From a virus: 20,216 nt of DNA. Each line of letters opens with the position of its first letter. Positions within the stretch are counted from its first letter, which is position 1. The notes under the pieces are model-generated. The model searched no databases. It was not told the origin of the DNA and saw only the letters and a program-made list of their open reading frames with translations. The DNA is taken from positions 1 through 20,216 of IMG/VR virus record IMGVR_UViG_3300009011_000064; one strand, 5' to 3'. Of this stretch, positions 1 to 6,803 are shown in pieces. The position numbers were made by a program, and so were the translations under genes.

Positions 1-2
1 AC

Positions 3-260
3 GCGATCGGCGGCGTGCACACCAACAACCGCGACAAGTCGCAACTGAAAGGGCGGCGCAACTCGATCCGCCAGCGCGACACGAAGAATAAGTCCGATGG
101 GCAGCACTTCTTCGGCAAGTATCCGGACATACCAGCGAGGCCGGCGCACCCATGGTTGCGGCCGTCTTTGGATGTAAACCGCGAGTTTGTGATGGCCGAT
201 CTCCAGGAGGCAGTCCGCCGAACGCTGCGCAAAGCAAGCCAGGGGGTAGGTAATGGCTGA
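3..260 (+). CDS. HK97 gp10-like / lambda Z-like tail completion protein (3' part only)
   Basis: The frame is open from the left edge, so the true start lies outside the window; the GTG at 15 is an internal Val. The 85 visible residues end in a stop at 258-260. The stretch FFGKYPDIPARPAHPWLRPS resembles the IPARPFLRPA-type signature near the C-terminus of HK97-gp10-family proteins, followed by a basic helix (LQEAVRRTLRKAS). These proteins act at the head-tail joining end of the siphophage tail. Its place directly before a tail terminator and tail tube gene matches lambda Z-U-V or HK97 gp10-gp11. It overlaps the next gene by 8 bases, which suggests coupled translation. The family is inferred from the C-terminal motif and synteny only; a Z-type protein is equally possible, and the two are functionally similar. 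Confidence 0.75.
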   Translation, partial: AIGGVHTNNRDKSQLKGRRNSIRQRDTKNKSDGQHFFGKYPDIPARPAHPWLRPSLDVNREFVMADLQEAVRRTLRKASQGVGNG

Positions 261-639
261 TCCATCGCTGGCATTGCAGGAGGCAATCTTCTCCAGGCTT
301 CAGTCCGAGGTCAGCTGCCCGATATACGACGGCGCCCCGCTGAACGCTGACATGCCGTACGTATCCATCGACCGGGAAGTATCAGTCAACAGCAGCCCTA
401 TCTCGGGCCGCAAGCGCGAAACGCGCCTGCTGTACCTGTCGGTCTGGTCCGATGCAGTGGGCCAGGCCGAGGTCAAGCGCATCAACGGCGAGGTCATCGC
501 CGCCTTGGACGAGCGCCGCCTCCCGCTGGAGGTGGGCCGCGCGGTATCCGTCCGGGTCGAGCAGTCCGACGCCCAGCGCGACGCCGACGGCATCACTTAC
601 CAGGGCTCGATCACCGTTCGCGTGATCACTACCCACTGA
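253..639 (+). CDS. Tail terminator / DUF3168-like tail completion protein (U-like)
   Basis: A 128-aa protein. The N-terminal helix (LALQEAIFSRLQ) followed by IYDGAP and MPYVSIDRE is the usual DUF3168 layout (helix, then a YDGxP turn, then PYVxI). An RLLYLSVWSD strand and a C-terminal beta strand (GSITVRVITT) follow. Proteins of this size and fold, like lambda gpU, cap the growing tail tube and form the interface with the head. The start ATG at 253 lies inside the end of the preceding gene, with a G-rich Shine-Dalgarno (AGGGGG) just upstream. The length is typical of the family. Assignment is by motif pattern and by its place between a gp10-like gene and the tube gene; no homology search was run. 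Confidence 0.8.
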   Translation: MADPSLALQEAIFSRLQSEVSCPIYDGAPLNADMPYVSIDREVSVNSSPISGRKRETRLLYLSVWSDAVGQAEVKRINGEVIAALDERRLPLEVGRAVSVRVEQSDAQRDADGITYQGSITVRVITTH

Positions 640-650
640 ACTACCCACCG

Positions 651-667
651 GCCGCGCCGCGGCTTTT
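651..667 (+). terminator. Hairpin with short T-run between tail terminator and tube genes
   Basis: GCCGC-GCC-GCGGC (651-663) forms a perfect 5-bp GC stem with a 3-base loop, followed by TTTT. The U-tract is short, so termination is probably partial. The next Shine-Dalgarno (GGAGGA) follows about 15 bases later. Confidence 0.45.
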
Positions 668-694
668 ATCCAATGTGCCTTTGGAGGAACCCTC

Positions 695-1195
695 ATGGCC
701 GACGACAACCTCAACACAGCCGCCGGCTGCCGCCTTGCAATTGGCGGCAAGACCGGTGCCGACACCGAAACCGCATACAAGGCCGATACCTACGTTGATG
801 TGGGCGAGATAGAAGATTTGGGTGAGTTTGGCGATACCTTCAGCAGCGTCACCTTTACCTCGCTGCGCAACGGCCGTGTCCGGAAATACAAGGGCACCGC
901 AGATGCTGGCGACCTCACTGTTACCGTCGGCCTGGACAATGGAGATGCTGGCCAGAACGCAGTGAAAGTGGCACATAAGGACCGCAGCAAGGGCGACTAC
1001 AACATCAAGATCACGTTGAACGACGGCGACCCTGATGCGTCTCCAGTGATCGCCCCTTCCACCTTCTACTTCCGCGTGAAGGTGATGAACAACACAGTAG
1101 CGCCCGGTGCTGCTGACAACGTGGTGCGCCGTAACATCACCTTGGGCATCAACTCCGACATCATCGAGCTGCTGCCTACCCCCGTCACACCATGA
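695..1195 (+). CDS. Major tail tube protein (V-like)
   Basis: A 166-aa beta-rich protein with a strong GGAGGA Shine-Dalgarno before ATG 695. Visible features are a YVDVGEIEDLGEFGD segment near the N-terminus, a central charged loop (RNGRVRKYKG), then DLTVTVGLDNGD, and C-terminal strands (TFYFRVKVMNN, NITLGINSDIIEL). This is the pattern of siphovirus tube proteins, which polymerise into the hollow tail tube around the tape measure. The protein is shorter than lambda gpV (246 aa) and lacks room for gpV's C-terminal Ig-like decoration domain. The position after the terminator gene and before the chaperone pair is the canonical slot. Identification rests on synteny and general sequence character more than on a diagnostic residue. 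Confidence 0.8.
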   Translation: MADDNLNTAAGCRLAIGGKTGADTETAYKADTYVDVGEIEDLGEFGDTFSSVTFTSLRNGRVRKYKGTADAGDLTVTVGLDNGDAGQNAVKVAHKDRSKGDYNIKITLNDGDPDASPVIAPSTFYFRVKVMNNTVAPGAADNVVRRNITLGINSDIIELLPTPVTP

Positions 1196-1201
1196 CCGGC
1201 C

Positions 1202-1215
1202 GGGGCTTCGGCCCC
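1202..1215 (+). other. C(UUCG)G tetraloop hairpin before the chaperone gene
   Basis: GGGGC-TTCG-GCCCC forms a 5-bp GC stem closed by a UUCG tetraloop, one of the most stable RNA hairpins known. No T-run follows, so it is not a classic terminator. It sits in the 40-base gap between the tube gene and the G-like gene, just upstream of a weak Shine-Dalgarno (AGGA, about 1225). It may stabilise the abundant tube mRNA 3' end or damp downstream expression; the role is inferred. Confidence 0.5.
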
Positions 1216-1235
1216 AGCAACACAGGACCTGATCC

Positions 1236-1565
1236 ATGAACAAGACTTTGCACGGTACTGTTACCGTGAAATTGGGCGACGAGGAGTTCTTGCTTCAGCC
1301 CACCCTCAAAGCTGTGCGCGCGATTGAAAGTCGCTTTGGCGGCCTGCGCGGCGCATCACAGACCATCACAGCCATGAGCATCGATGGTTGCGCGATAATT
1401 CTTGCCGCCGGCGCGGGCTTGGAGGGCAAGGATGCTGAAGCCATTCCGGACAAGGTTTGGCAGGCAGGAGTTATTAACGTTTCCACGCAGCTCAACAAGT
1501 ACTTGGTCGCACTTTACAACCCGCGCGGCGGTGACGAGGGAAAGGAACCGGCCGGGGAGGCGTGA
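1236..1565 (+). CDS. Tail assembly chaperone, G-like (GTA-gp10/TAC_11-like family)
   Basis: A 109-aa protein. The opening HGTVTVKLGDEEFLLQPTLK, followed by AVRAIESRFGGL and an alanine-rich helix, resembles the GTA-gp10/Phage_TAC_11 family. These proteins occupy the lambda gpG position and bind the tape measure during tail initiation. The gene ends GDEGKEPAGEA, and the slippery heptamer GGGAAAG (1538-1544) falls in these last codons, so a minority of ribosomes should shift -1 into the next frame. The stop TGA (1563-1565) overlaps the GTG of the T frame. The Shine-Dalgarno is weak, and a stable UUCG hairpin precedes it. Chaperone function follows from family and synteny. Confidence 0.82.
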   Translation: MNKTLHGTVTVKLGDEEFLLQPTLKAVRAIESRFGGLRGASQTITAMSIDGCAIILAAGAGLEGKDAEAIPDKVWQAGVINVSTQLNKYLVALYNPRGGDEGKEPAGEA

Positions 1566-1816
1566 GCGTCGTCGAGGACGGCAGCTACGTTGACCGGCTG
1601 TACGCGATCGCCACTGGGTGGCTCGGTTGGTCGCCAGAGGCGGCCTGGCGCACCCCTATGCCTGAGCTGTTCCTAGCAATGGATGCGCGCATTGAATGGG
1701 CCCAGATGACCAATCCTTTCGGCAACGGCAAGGCCTCTGGGCCAACCCGCATACCAGGCGCCTCTGCCGTGGCTGACAAGCTGCGGCAGGCGTTGACAGG
1801 GCGAAAGCCGGGGTAG
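1236..1816 (+). CDS. Predicted G-T frameshift fusion protein
   Basis: Zero-frame translation through AAG (1542-1544) gives 103 residues. A -1 slip then adds 90 residues starting at GGA (1544), for a product of about 193 aa. In lambda the G:GT ratio is critical for tail assembly: G coats the tape measure and the T extension recruits tube subunits. Here both frames are continuous across the join, with no stop in the shifted frame. This entry describes an alternative product of the two chaperone frames, not an additional gene. The slip rate cannot be read from the sequence. Confidence 0.75.
1538..1544 (+). promoter_or_regulatory. Programmed -1 ribosomal frameshift site GGGAAAG
   Basis: The zero-frame codons are GAG GGA AAG, so the heptamer reads G GGA AAG, the X XXY YYZ phase needed for tandem -1 slippage. 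The same heptamer is used between lambda G and T. After a slip, the -1 frame is open from 1544 to the stop at 1814-1816. A CCGGCCGG palindrome (1548-1555) lies just downstream, but no strong pseudoknot is evident. Confidence 0.85.
1562..1816 (+). CDS. T-like chaperone extension (probably made mainly by frameshifting)
   Basis: The frame is closed at TAG 1814-1816 and would give 84 aa from GTG 1562. It begins SVVEDGSYVDRLYAIATGWLGWSPEAAWRTPM and contains IEWAQMTNPF and a basic C-terminus, a Trp-rich helical pattern usual for the second chaperone frame of siphophages. The only Shine-Dalgarno-like run (GGGGAGG, 1554-1560) is one base from the GTG, too close for normal initiation. Expression as the C-terminal half of the G-T fusion is therefore more likely than independent translation. 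The frame extends upstream without a stop to the slippery site. The role, linking chaperone to tube protein, is taken from lambda gpGT. Confidence 0.75.
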   Translation: MSVVEDGSYVDRLYAIATGWLGWSPEAAWRTPMPELFLAMDARIEWAQMTNPFGNGKASGPTRIPGASAVADKLRQALTGRKPG

Positions 1817-1862
1817 GTGACCACAGGTGCTTTTGTTACTCTCCGAAGTTTTTGGAGGGGTT

Positions 1863-2273
1863 ATGAATAAAGTTCTTGTAACGCTGGGGCTGCTCAGCGC
1901 GCTAACGTCGGTCGTGCATGCTGACGGCCAGGGCAGAAGCCCACTTGAGGCAGAGATGGGCGGGCAGGTTTACCTCTGCGGCCTGAAATCACAATTGGCC
2001 CAGGCTACGAAGGGTAAGAGGCAAGACGGTTTAACTGCTGAAGCCAGAGAGTGCTCTGTTAGCAGTAAGGAATCTGCGAAGGCCAGGGTAAAGGGGGAGC
2101 TTGATAAATACCCAGAAGGCGATCCCATGCGGGACCGGCTCAAGGCGCTGTATTCCGCTTACCTCACCTACATGGACGCAGCTATGTGGGGTAAGGATTT
2201 GGTCGAAAGCAGCGAGGCATTGGCGTTCAAGGTGAAATCAAACGAGTACAAGGCCGAGCTTCAGCTTCGGTGA
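1863..2273 (+). CDS. Small exported protein of unknown function; moron at the HK97 gp15 position
   Basis: I chose ATG 1863 (136 aa) because GGAGGGG (1853-1859) precedes it and because it yields a signal peptide: MNK, a hydrophobic core (VLVTLGLLSALTSVV) and an Ala-X-Ala-like site VHA before DGQ. An upstream in-frame start at 1827 would add residues before the signal with no ribosome site. The mature part, about 116 residues, is mostly helical and charged, with two cysteines (39 and 64) that could form a periplasmic disulfide. It has no lipobox and no further membrane segment. It splits the chaperone-tape measure pair, is followed by a strong terminator (2287-2312), and sampled stretches are near 54% GC against 60-70% in J. 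These are moron traits. HK97 gp15, a superinfection exclusion protein, sits in the same slot, but I see no sequence resemblance and the function is open. Confidence 0.75.
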   Translation: MNKVLVTLGLLSALTSVVHADGQGRSPLEAEMGGQVYLCGLKSQLAQATKGKRQDGLTAEARECSVSSKESAKARVKGELDKYPEGDPMRDRLKALYSAYLTYMDAAMWGKDLVESSEALAFKVKSNEYKAELQLR

Positions 2274-2286
2274 AGAGATGACAGTT

Positions 2287-2312
2287 AAAAAGCCCGCTAC
2301 TGCGGGTTTTTT
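2287..2312 (+). terminator. Rho-independent terminator after the exported moron
   Basis: CCCGC-TACT-GCGGG (2293-2306) is flanked by an A-run upstream (2287-2291) and TTTTTT downstream, so it could act in both directions. The T-run leads into TTTTCTGGAGA, the Shine-Dalgarno of the tape measure gene. Confidence 0.8.
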
Positions 2313-2329
2313 GTTTTCTGGAGAAAAGC

Positions 2330-5300
2330 ATGGCCGATACCGATATTCAGGGAATGCTGGTCCGCATTGAAGCGACCACCGCCCAGCTACGCTCGGAAAT
2401 CGCCCGCGCCGACTCCAGCGTAGCGCAAGGCGCTATGAAGATTGATCGTTCTCTCGCGCAGATCGACGATGGTTTTGACCTTGTAGGGGAGAGCGCGAAA
2501 AGTGCGGGCGCACTGATCAAAAATGCAATGGGCTTGGCCGCCGGCGCGATCTCAGTCAAGTCAGTAATAGATGCTGCTGACTCATACTCGCAGATGTCCG
2601 ATCGGATCGGTCTGGCCACCGGCAGCTTTGGCGAATACAACCTGGTCCAGGAGCGGCTGCTCGAAACGGCAAAGCGTACCTACCGCCCGCTGAGTGAGGC
2701 GCAAGAGCTTTTCATCAGGACAGCTGACAGCCTGAAGTCCATGGGCAAGGGCACTGGCGAGGCGCTGGACGTCATGGATAGCTTCAGCTTCCTATTGGTG
2801 ACCAACTCCGCCAGCGCCGACAAGGCTTCATCTGCAATCGATGCGTACTCCAAGGCCTTACAGACAGGTAAAGTTGAGGCGGATGGGTGGCAGTCGATTC
2901 TGGCGGCAATGCCTACTGTCGTGGACACTCTATCCAAGGCAACAGGCAAAAGCGCCGAGGAGATCCGCTCCCTTGGTGCACAGGGCAAGCTGAGTCTGGA
3001 GGTCCTTACAGACGGCCTGCAGAAGTCGGCAGAAGCCAACGGCAAGCTGGCCGACAGCATGGGCGTAGCGGTGCGGGACGCTTTACAGAATCTCAGCAAT
3101 GCGTTCTCGGTCTATGTGGGTCAAGCAAATGAGGCCAGTGACTTCACCGGAATGCTCGCCGGTGGAATCTCGTTGCTGGGCGATAACTTTGGAACTCTCG
3201 CCGACATCGCTCTTGCTGCAGCCACTGCTGCGCTGGCCAAGTATGGAGCAGCAGCTGCGGGGGCAGCATACTCCGCGATCAAAGACGCATCAGCCAGGAG
3301 GGCTCAAGCTGCCGCGGTGCTGCTCGCCGCTCAGGCGGAGCAACAAAAAGCGCAGACAACGGTATTTCTTGCGGAAAAGGAGGCGATTGCCGCGCGCGGG
3401 ACGGGCGCGCAGACGCAGATGTCTTTGCAACTGGCCGAGGCCAGAATGGCGGAGGCACGAGCAACCGCTGCGGCCGGAGCGGCACAGGAGGTGGCGAGTC
3501 GTGCGAGCTTCAGCCTAATGGGAATGCTCGGCGGCCCTGTTGGAATGATCGCCCTTGCAGTTGGAGTGGCAACCGCCTTCCTCACGCTGCGAAACAACAC
3601 TGGTGAGCTGGAGAAGAAGCTTGGCGATCTTGCCGACCCAGTGGACAAGCTTGCTGAGCGCTTCAATAAGCTCAATCGAGCCACGCAATCGGTAACGTTG
3701 CGTGAGCTGACCTCAAAAGTTGAGGACATGCAGGATCAGCTTCGCCAGATGTCTGGCGCTATCGCTGACCAGTTCGAAGCCGACATGAGGAACATGGGCG
3801 CTGCCGGCGCTGATGGGTTAATGGCCGGCTTGGTGCCTCTGCCCGATGACGCGCAGAAAGCGCTCGAGCTTGTGAGGCAGGCGTCTACCAACCAGGCAGA
3901 CGGTATAAAGGTTGACTGGAAGGCAGTAGCTGACCAACTCCGCCAATTCCCTAGTGTGACCGAATCAATGGCTCGCGCCATTGAAAAGAGCCAAGCGCCG
4001 GTCACTGACTTCAGCGCTGAGCTTGAGCATCAACGTGAGGTTCTCGCGAGGCTCACGGATCAGACCGATCAGCATTCGGACGCTTTGGGACGCAACGCGG
4101 CCAAGGTTGCGGAGGCAGCCACTGCGGGCCAGAAGTACCTTGAACAACAGCTCAAACAGTTGGCTGCATCCCAGGACAAGACATTCCTCGCGGCCGCGAA
4201 TCGCTTCATCGAAGAAAACACTGACCTCACCGATGGTATGGCTGCTGCGATCCGATCGGCTGCCGCCGCTCGTGACGCTCAGAAAAAATCCGACGATGCG
4301 GCTGCCAAGGCGCTGAGGGAGGGCTCATCCGAATCTGAGAAGGCGGCCAAGAAGCAGCTCAAGGACTTCGCGGCCACCGAGGAAGGCTACAAGCGCCAAA
4401 TCGAGCTGATCAACACCACCAGCGACAGGCAAAAGGACGCCACTGAGGTGGCCAAACTCTCGTTCGAGATGCAGGAAGGCAAGCTCAGCAACCTGTCCAA
4501 GGCCCAGCAACAACGCCTACTTGAGCTGGCCGCAGAGCTGGACGGTCTCAACAAAATCAAGAAGGCCAACGAGGACGCGCTCAAGCTCAGCGCTTTTAAG
4601 TCGGCACAGGGAGCCGGCACGCAGACGATGGTCAACGGGTTTGACCAAGAGCTGGCCGGCATCGGTATGGGTGACAAAGCCCGTGACCGAATGCGGTCTG
4701 ACTTGGCCCTTCGGCAGAAGTACGTTGAAGACCTTAACGCTCTGAATGAGCAGCGTAACACCGGTCAGGTCACGCCAGAACTCTATGCCAGCGAGACCCA
4801 GGTCCTTCAGGACGAACTTGCAAAAAGACTCCAGGCCCAGCAGGACTTCTACACCGCAACAGATGAGCAGCAGTCAGAGTGGATGAACGGTGTTCATGAA
4901 GCCTGGGCTAACTTCGCCGACGAAGCGCAGAACTACTCGGCTCAGGCCGCTGACGCCACTAGCAGCATCTTGGGCGGCGCGCGCAGCGAATTGAGCACGT
5001 TTATGACGGATGTGGCGACTGGGGCAGAGACCGCCAGCGATGCCCTTGGGAACATGATCAGCGGGTTCGCTAAAAGCGTTCTCGCGGCCCTGGCCGATAT
5101 GGCCGCGCAGTGGCTGGTCTACCAGGCTGTGCAATTGGTGGTAGGGAAGACCACTCAGGCCAGCTCCGCCGGAATGCTGGCGGCGAACGCCCAGGCTACG
5201 GCGCTGCAGGCTGGCCTGGCTGCTTTTGCCTCGACGGCGGCAATCCCTATCGTCGGTCCTGCGCTGGCTCCTGGCGCTATGGCAACCGCTCTGACTATTG

Positions 5301-5713
5301 CTACGCCGCTTGCAACAGCGGTTGGCATGACAGCCCTGTCAGGCGTGGGCTTCATGGATGGCGGCTATACCGGCAATGGTAGGCGCGACGAAGTCGCCGG
5401 TCCGGTTCACCGTGGCGAATACGTGTTTGATGCTGAGGCGACAGCCAGGATTGGCGTGGGCAATCTCGAGGCCCTTAGCGACGGGCGGGTCGGAATGATT
5501 GGCCGAGAGTCTTCGGCTCTGGCTGGCACCGAGCGCCATCAGAGCGGTCCGCAGATCATCATCAACTCGCCAATCAACGTGCAGGCCCAGCAAGGCGTGA
5601 GCGATGAGCAGGCGCGGCGCCAGGGAGCGGGCCTGCGAGAAGGCTTCGAGGACGTAGTGCGTGATGTGCTTTACAGGGAAACCCAGCAGGGCGGCTTGCT
5701 TTGGAGAAAATAA
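2330..5713 (+). CDS. Tail tape measure protein (H-like)
   Basis: An 1127-aa protein with SD TCTGGAGA before ATG 2330. Residues 1-50 are a helical start. Residues about 70-270 (SYSQMSDRIGLATGSF, LSEAQELFIRTADSL) match the N-terminal TMP_3-like tape measure domain. Hydrophobic stretches lie at about 289-315, 396-421 and 963-1008. Long alanine-rich coiled-coil regions lie between. Residues about 851-940 (AWANFADEAQNYSAQA, ALGNMISGFAKSVLAALADM) fit the lambda/HK97 tape measure C-terminal domain, and GGYTGNGRRDEVAGPVHRGE near 1011 is the common C-terminal signature. It sets tail length and is thought to be ejected into the envelope with the DNA. At roughly 0.15 nm per residue this predicts a tail near 170 nm, longer than lambda's. 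Stop TAA overlaps the M start (TAATG). Confidence 0.95.
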   Translation: MADTDIQGMLVRIEATTAQLRSEIARADSSVAQGAMKIDRSLAQIDDGFDLVGESAKSAGALIKNAMGLAAGAISVKSVIDAADSYSQMSDRIGLATGSFGEYNLVQERLLETAKRTYRPLSEAQELFIRTADSLKSMGKGTGEALDVMDSFSFLLVTNSASADKASSAIDAYSKALQTGKVEADGWQSILAAMPTVVDTLSKATGKSAEEIRSLGAQGKLSLEVLTDGLQKSAEANGKLADSMGVAVRDALQNLSNAFSVYVGQANEASDFTGMLAGGISLLGDNFGTLADIALAAATAALAKYGAAAAGAAYSAIKDASARRAQAAAVLLAAQAEQQKAQTTVFLAEKEAIAARGTGAQTQMSLQLAEARMAEARATAAAGAAQEVASRASFSLMGMLGGPVGMIALAVGVATAFLTLRNNTGELEKKLGDLADPVDKLAERFNKLNRATQSVTLRELTSKVEDMQDQLRQMSGAIADQFEADMRNMGAAGADGLMAGLVPLPDDAQKALELVRQASTNQADGIKVDWKAVADQLRQFPSVTESMARAIEKSQAPVTDFSAELEHQREVLARLTDQTDQHSDALGRNAAKVAEAATAGQKYLEQQLKQLAASQDKTFLAAANRFIEENTDLTDGMAAAIRSAAAARDAQKKSDDAAAKALREGSSESEKAAKKQLKDFAATEEGYKRQIELINTTSDRQKDATEVAKLSFEMQEGKLSNLSKAQQQRLLELAAELDGLNKIKKANEDALKLSAFKSAQGAGTQTMVNGFDQELAGIGMGDKARDRMRSDLALRQKYVEDLNALNEQRNTGQVTPELYASETQVLQDELAKRLQAQQDFYTATDEQQSEWMNGVHEAWANFADEAQNYSAQAADATSSILGGARSELSTFMTDVATGAETASDALGNMISGFAKSVLAALADMAAQWLVYQAVQLVVGKTTQASSAGMLAANAQATALQAGLAAFASTAAIPIVGPALAPGAMATALTIATPLATAVGMTALSGVGFMDGGYTGNGRRDEVAGPVHRGEYVFDAEATARIGVGNLEALSDGRVGMIGRESSALAGTERHQSGPQIIINSPINVQAQQGVSDEQARRQGAGLREGFEDVVRDVLYRETQQGGLLWRK

Positions 5714-6063
5714 TGACAGAGATCTTCAGCTTTGACGTTGAGGCCGAAGCTGACGGCGAGGTCAAGCAAAACACCTGGGAAAATAACTTCGGCGACGGGT
5801 TCGTCCAGGCGGGCGGGGTAGGGATCAATACCAAGTCTCAGTCTTGGAGCCTATCCCACACAGGGCTCCTGGTTGAGGGTGAGGAAGCCTCGGAGATCCG
5901 CAAATTCCTGGATCGCCATGAAGGCTACCGAACCTGCTACTGGACCCCACCTGGTGGTGTGCAAGGGCGATATAGAGCTAAAGGCTACAAGATTCGATCT
6001 CGCGGAAGTCCAAATTTGGTGACGATCACGTGGACATTCGACCAGAGATTCACCCCTTACTGA
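5713..6063 (+). CDS. Minor tail protein M
   Basis: A 116-aa protein from ATG 5713. The in-frame TTG at 5701 is part of the Shine-Dalgarno (TTGGAGA) and is not the start. The family pattern is clear: NNFGDGFVQ near residue 25, GINTKSQSW, EIRKFLDRHEGY, YWTPPGG, a polar stretch, and a final NLVTITWTFDQRF strand. It belongs to the phage minor tail M family (PF05939 type), which lies between the tube end and the L/J tip complex in lambda. It overlaps the tape measure stop by one base (TAATG) and is followed by a terminator-like hairpin, after which L starts. The length is close to lambda gpM (109 aa). Confidence 0.93.
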   Translation: MTEIFSFDVEAEADGEVKQNTWENNFGDGFVQAGGVGINTKSQSWSLSHTGLLVEGEEASEIRKFLDRHEGYRTCYWTPPGGVQGRYRAKGYKIRSRGSPNLVTITWTFDQRFTPY

Positions 6064-6081
6064 CCCCGCTCTGCGGGGTTT
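6063..6081 (+). terminator. Hairpin terminator between M and L
   Basis: CCCCGC-TCT-GCGGGG (6064-6078), with A6063 able to pair with T6079, then TTTCTGC. It is a strong 6-bp GC stem with a short U-tract, running into TTTCTGAGG, the Shine-Dalgarno of L. Confidence 0.65.
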
Positions 6082-6098
6082 CTGCTTTCTGAGGCCTC

Positions 6099-6800
6099 AT
6101 GACTTTCGAAACTGACATCCAGAAACTCGAGCCGGGCAATCAGATCAGGCTGTACGAGGTTGACGCCACGCGCCTGGGCGGCAACGTCATGCGCTTCCAC
6201 GGCCACGCCCAAGAGGTCGATATCATCTGGCAAGGTCAGCTGTACTCGGCGATGCAGATCGAGGCAAAGGGCTTCGACATCCGCGGCGATGGCCGGCCAG
6301 CTACGCCAACGCTACAGCTGGTCAATGAAATCGACGGTATGCGGGGCGCAGTCACCGCGCTGTGCCTGGCTTTGAAGGACTTGGTGGGCGCCAAGGTGAA
6401 GGTCATTGAAACCTTCCGTCACTTCCTCGACGCCGCCAACTTCCCCGATGGGAACCTCGAGGCGTCCAACCAGGCCCGGGAAAACCTTTGGTATATCGAG
6501 CAGAAAACCGATGAAGATCGCCAGCAGGTGACGTTCCAGCTGTCCAGTCCGCTGGACATGGGCGGCATCATGCTGCCGAGCCAGCAGATCACCAAGTTGT
6601 GCCGCTGGGCCTGCCGAGGGCAGTACCGGGGCGAGGCGTGCGCCTACACCGGCGCGACCATGTACACCAAGCAGGACGAGCCCACCGACAACCCGGCGCT
6701 CGACCGCTGCCCGGGGCGCTGGAAGAGCTGCAAGCTCCGCGGCAACACCCGCCGGTTCGGCGGCTCCATGGGCGCGAGCCTGATCGCCAGTTCGAGGTAA
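6099..6800 (+). CDS. Minor tail protein L (Fe-S tail tip protein)
   Basis: A 233-aa protein, essentially the length of lambda gpL (232). The N-terminal beta domain includes LEPGNQIRLYEVD and IIWQGQLYSAMQIEAKGFD. The C-terminal region carries LCRWACRGQYRGEACAYTG followed by DRCPGRWKSC. Cysteines 172, 181, 204 and 211 have spacings of 9, 23 and 7 residues. These match, as I recall them, the four cysteines by which lambda gpL (173, 182, 205, 212) holds an iron-sulfur cluster; Cys168 is extra. L joins the tube end to the J tip. It starts at ATG 6099 after GAGG, and is separated from K by only 3 bases. Confidence 0.95.
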   Translation: MTFETDIQKLEPGNQIRLYEVDATRLGGNVMRFHGHAQEVDIIWQGQLYSAMQIEAKGFDIRGDGRPATPTLQLVNEIDGMRGAVTALCLALKDLVGAKVKVIETFRHFLDAANFPDGNLEASNQARENLWYIEQKTDEDRQQVTFQLSSPLDMGGIMLPSQQITKLCRWACRGQYRGEACAYTGATMYTKQDEPTDNPALDRCPGRWKSCKLRGNTRRFGGSMGASLIASSR

Positions 6801-6803
6801 CAG

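Noticed and set aside
15-260. GTG at 15 as gene start
   Set aside because: The frame is open to the left edge and the protein is too short for its family; the GTG codes an internal Val.
1827-1862. Upstream in-frame start for the exported protein
   Set aside because: It would put 12 residues before the signal peptide, and GGAGGGG is placed for ATG 1863.
5701-5712. TTG start for M
   Set aside because: Same situation: TTGGAGA is the ribosome site of ATG 5713.
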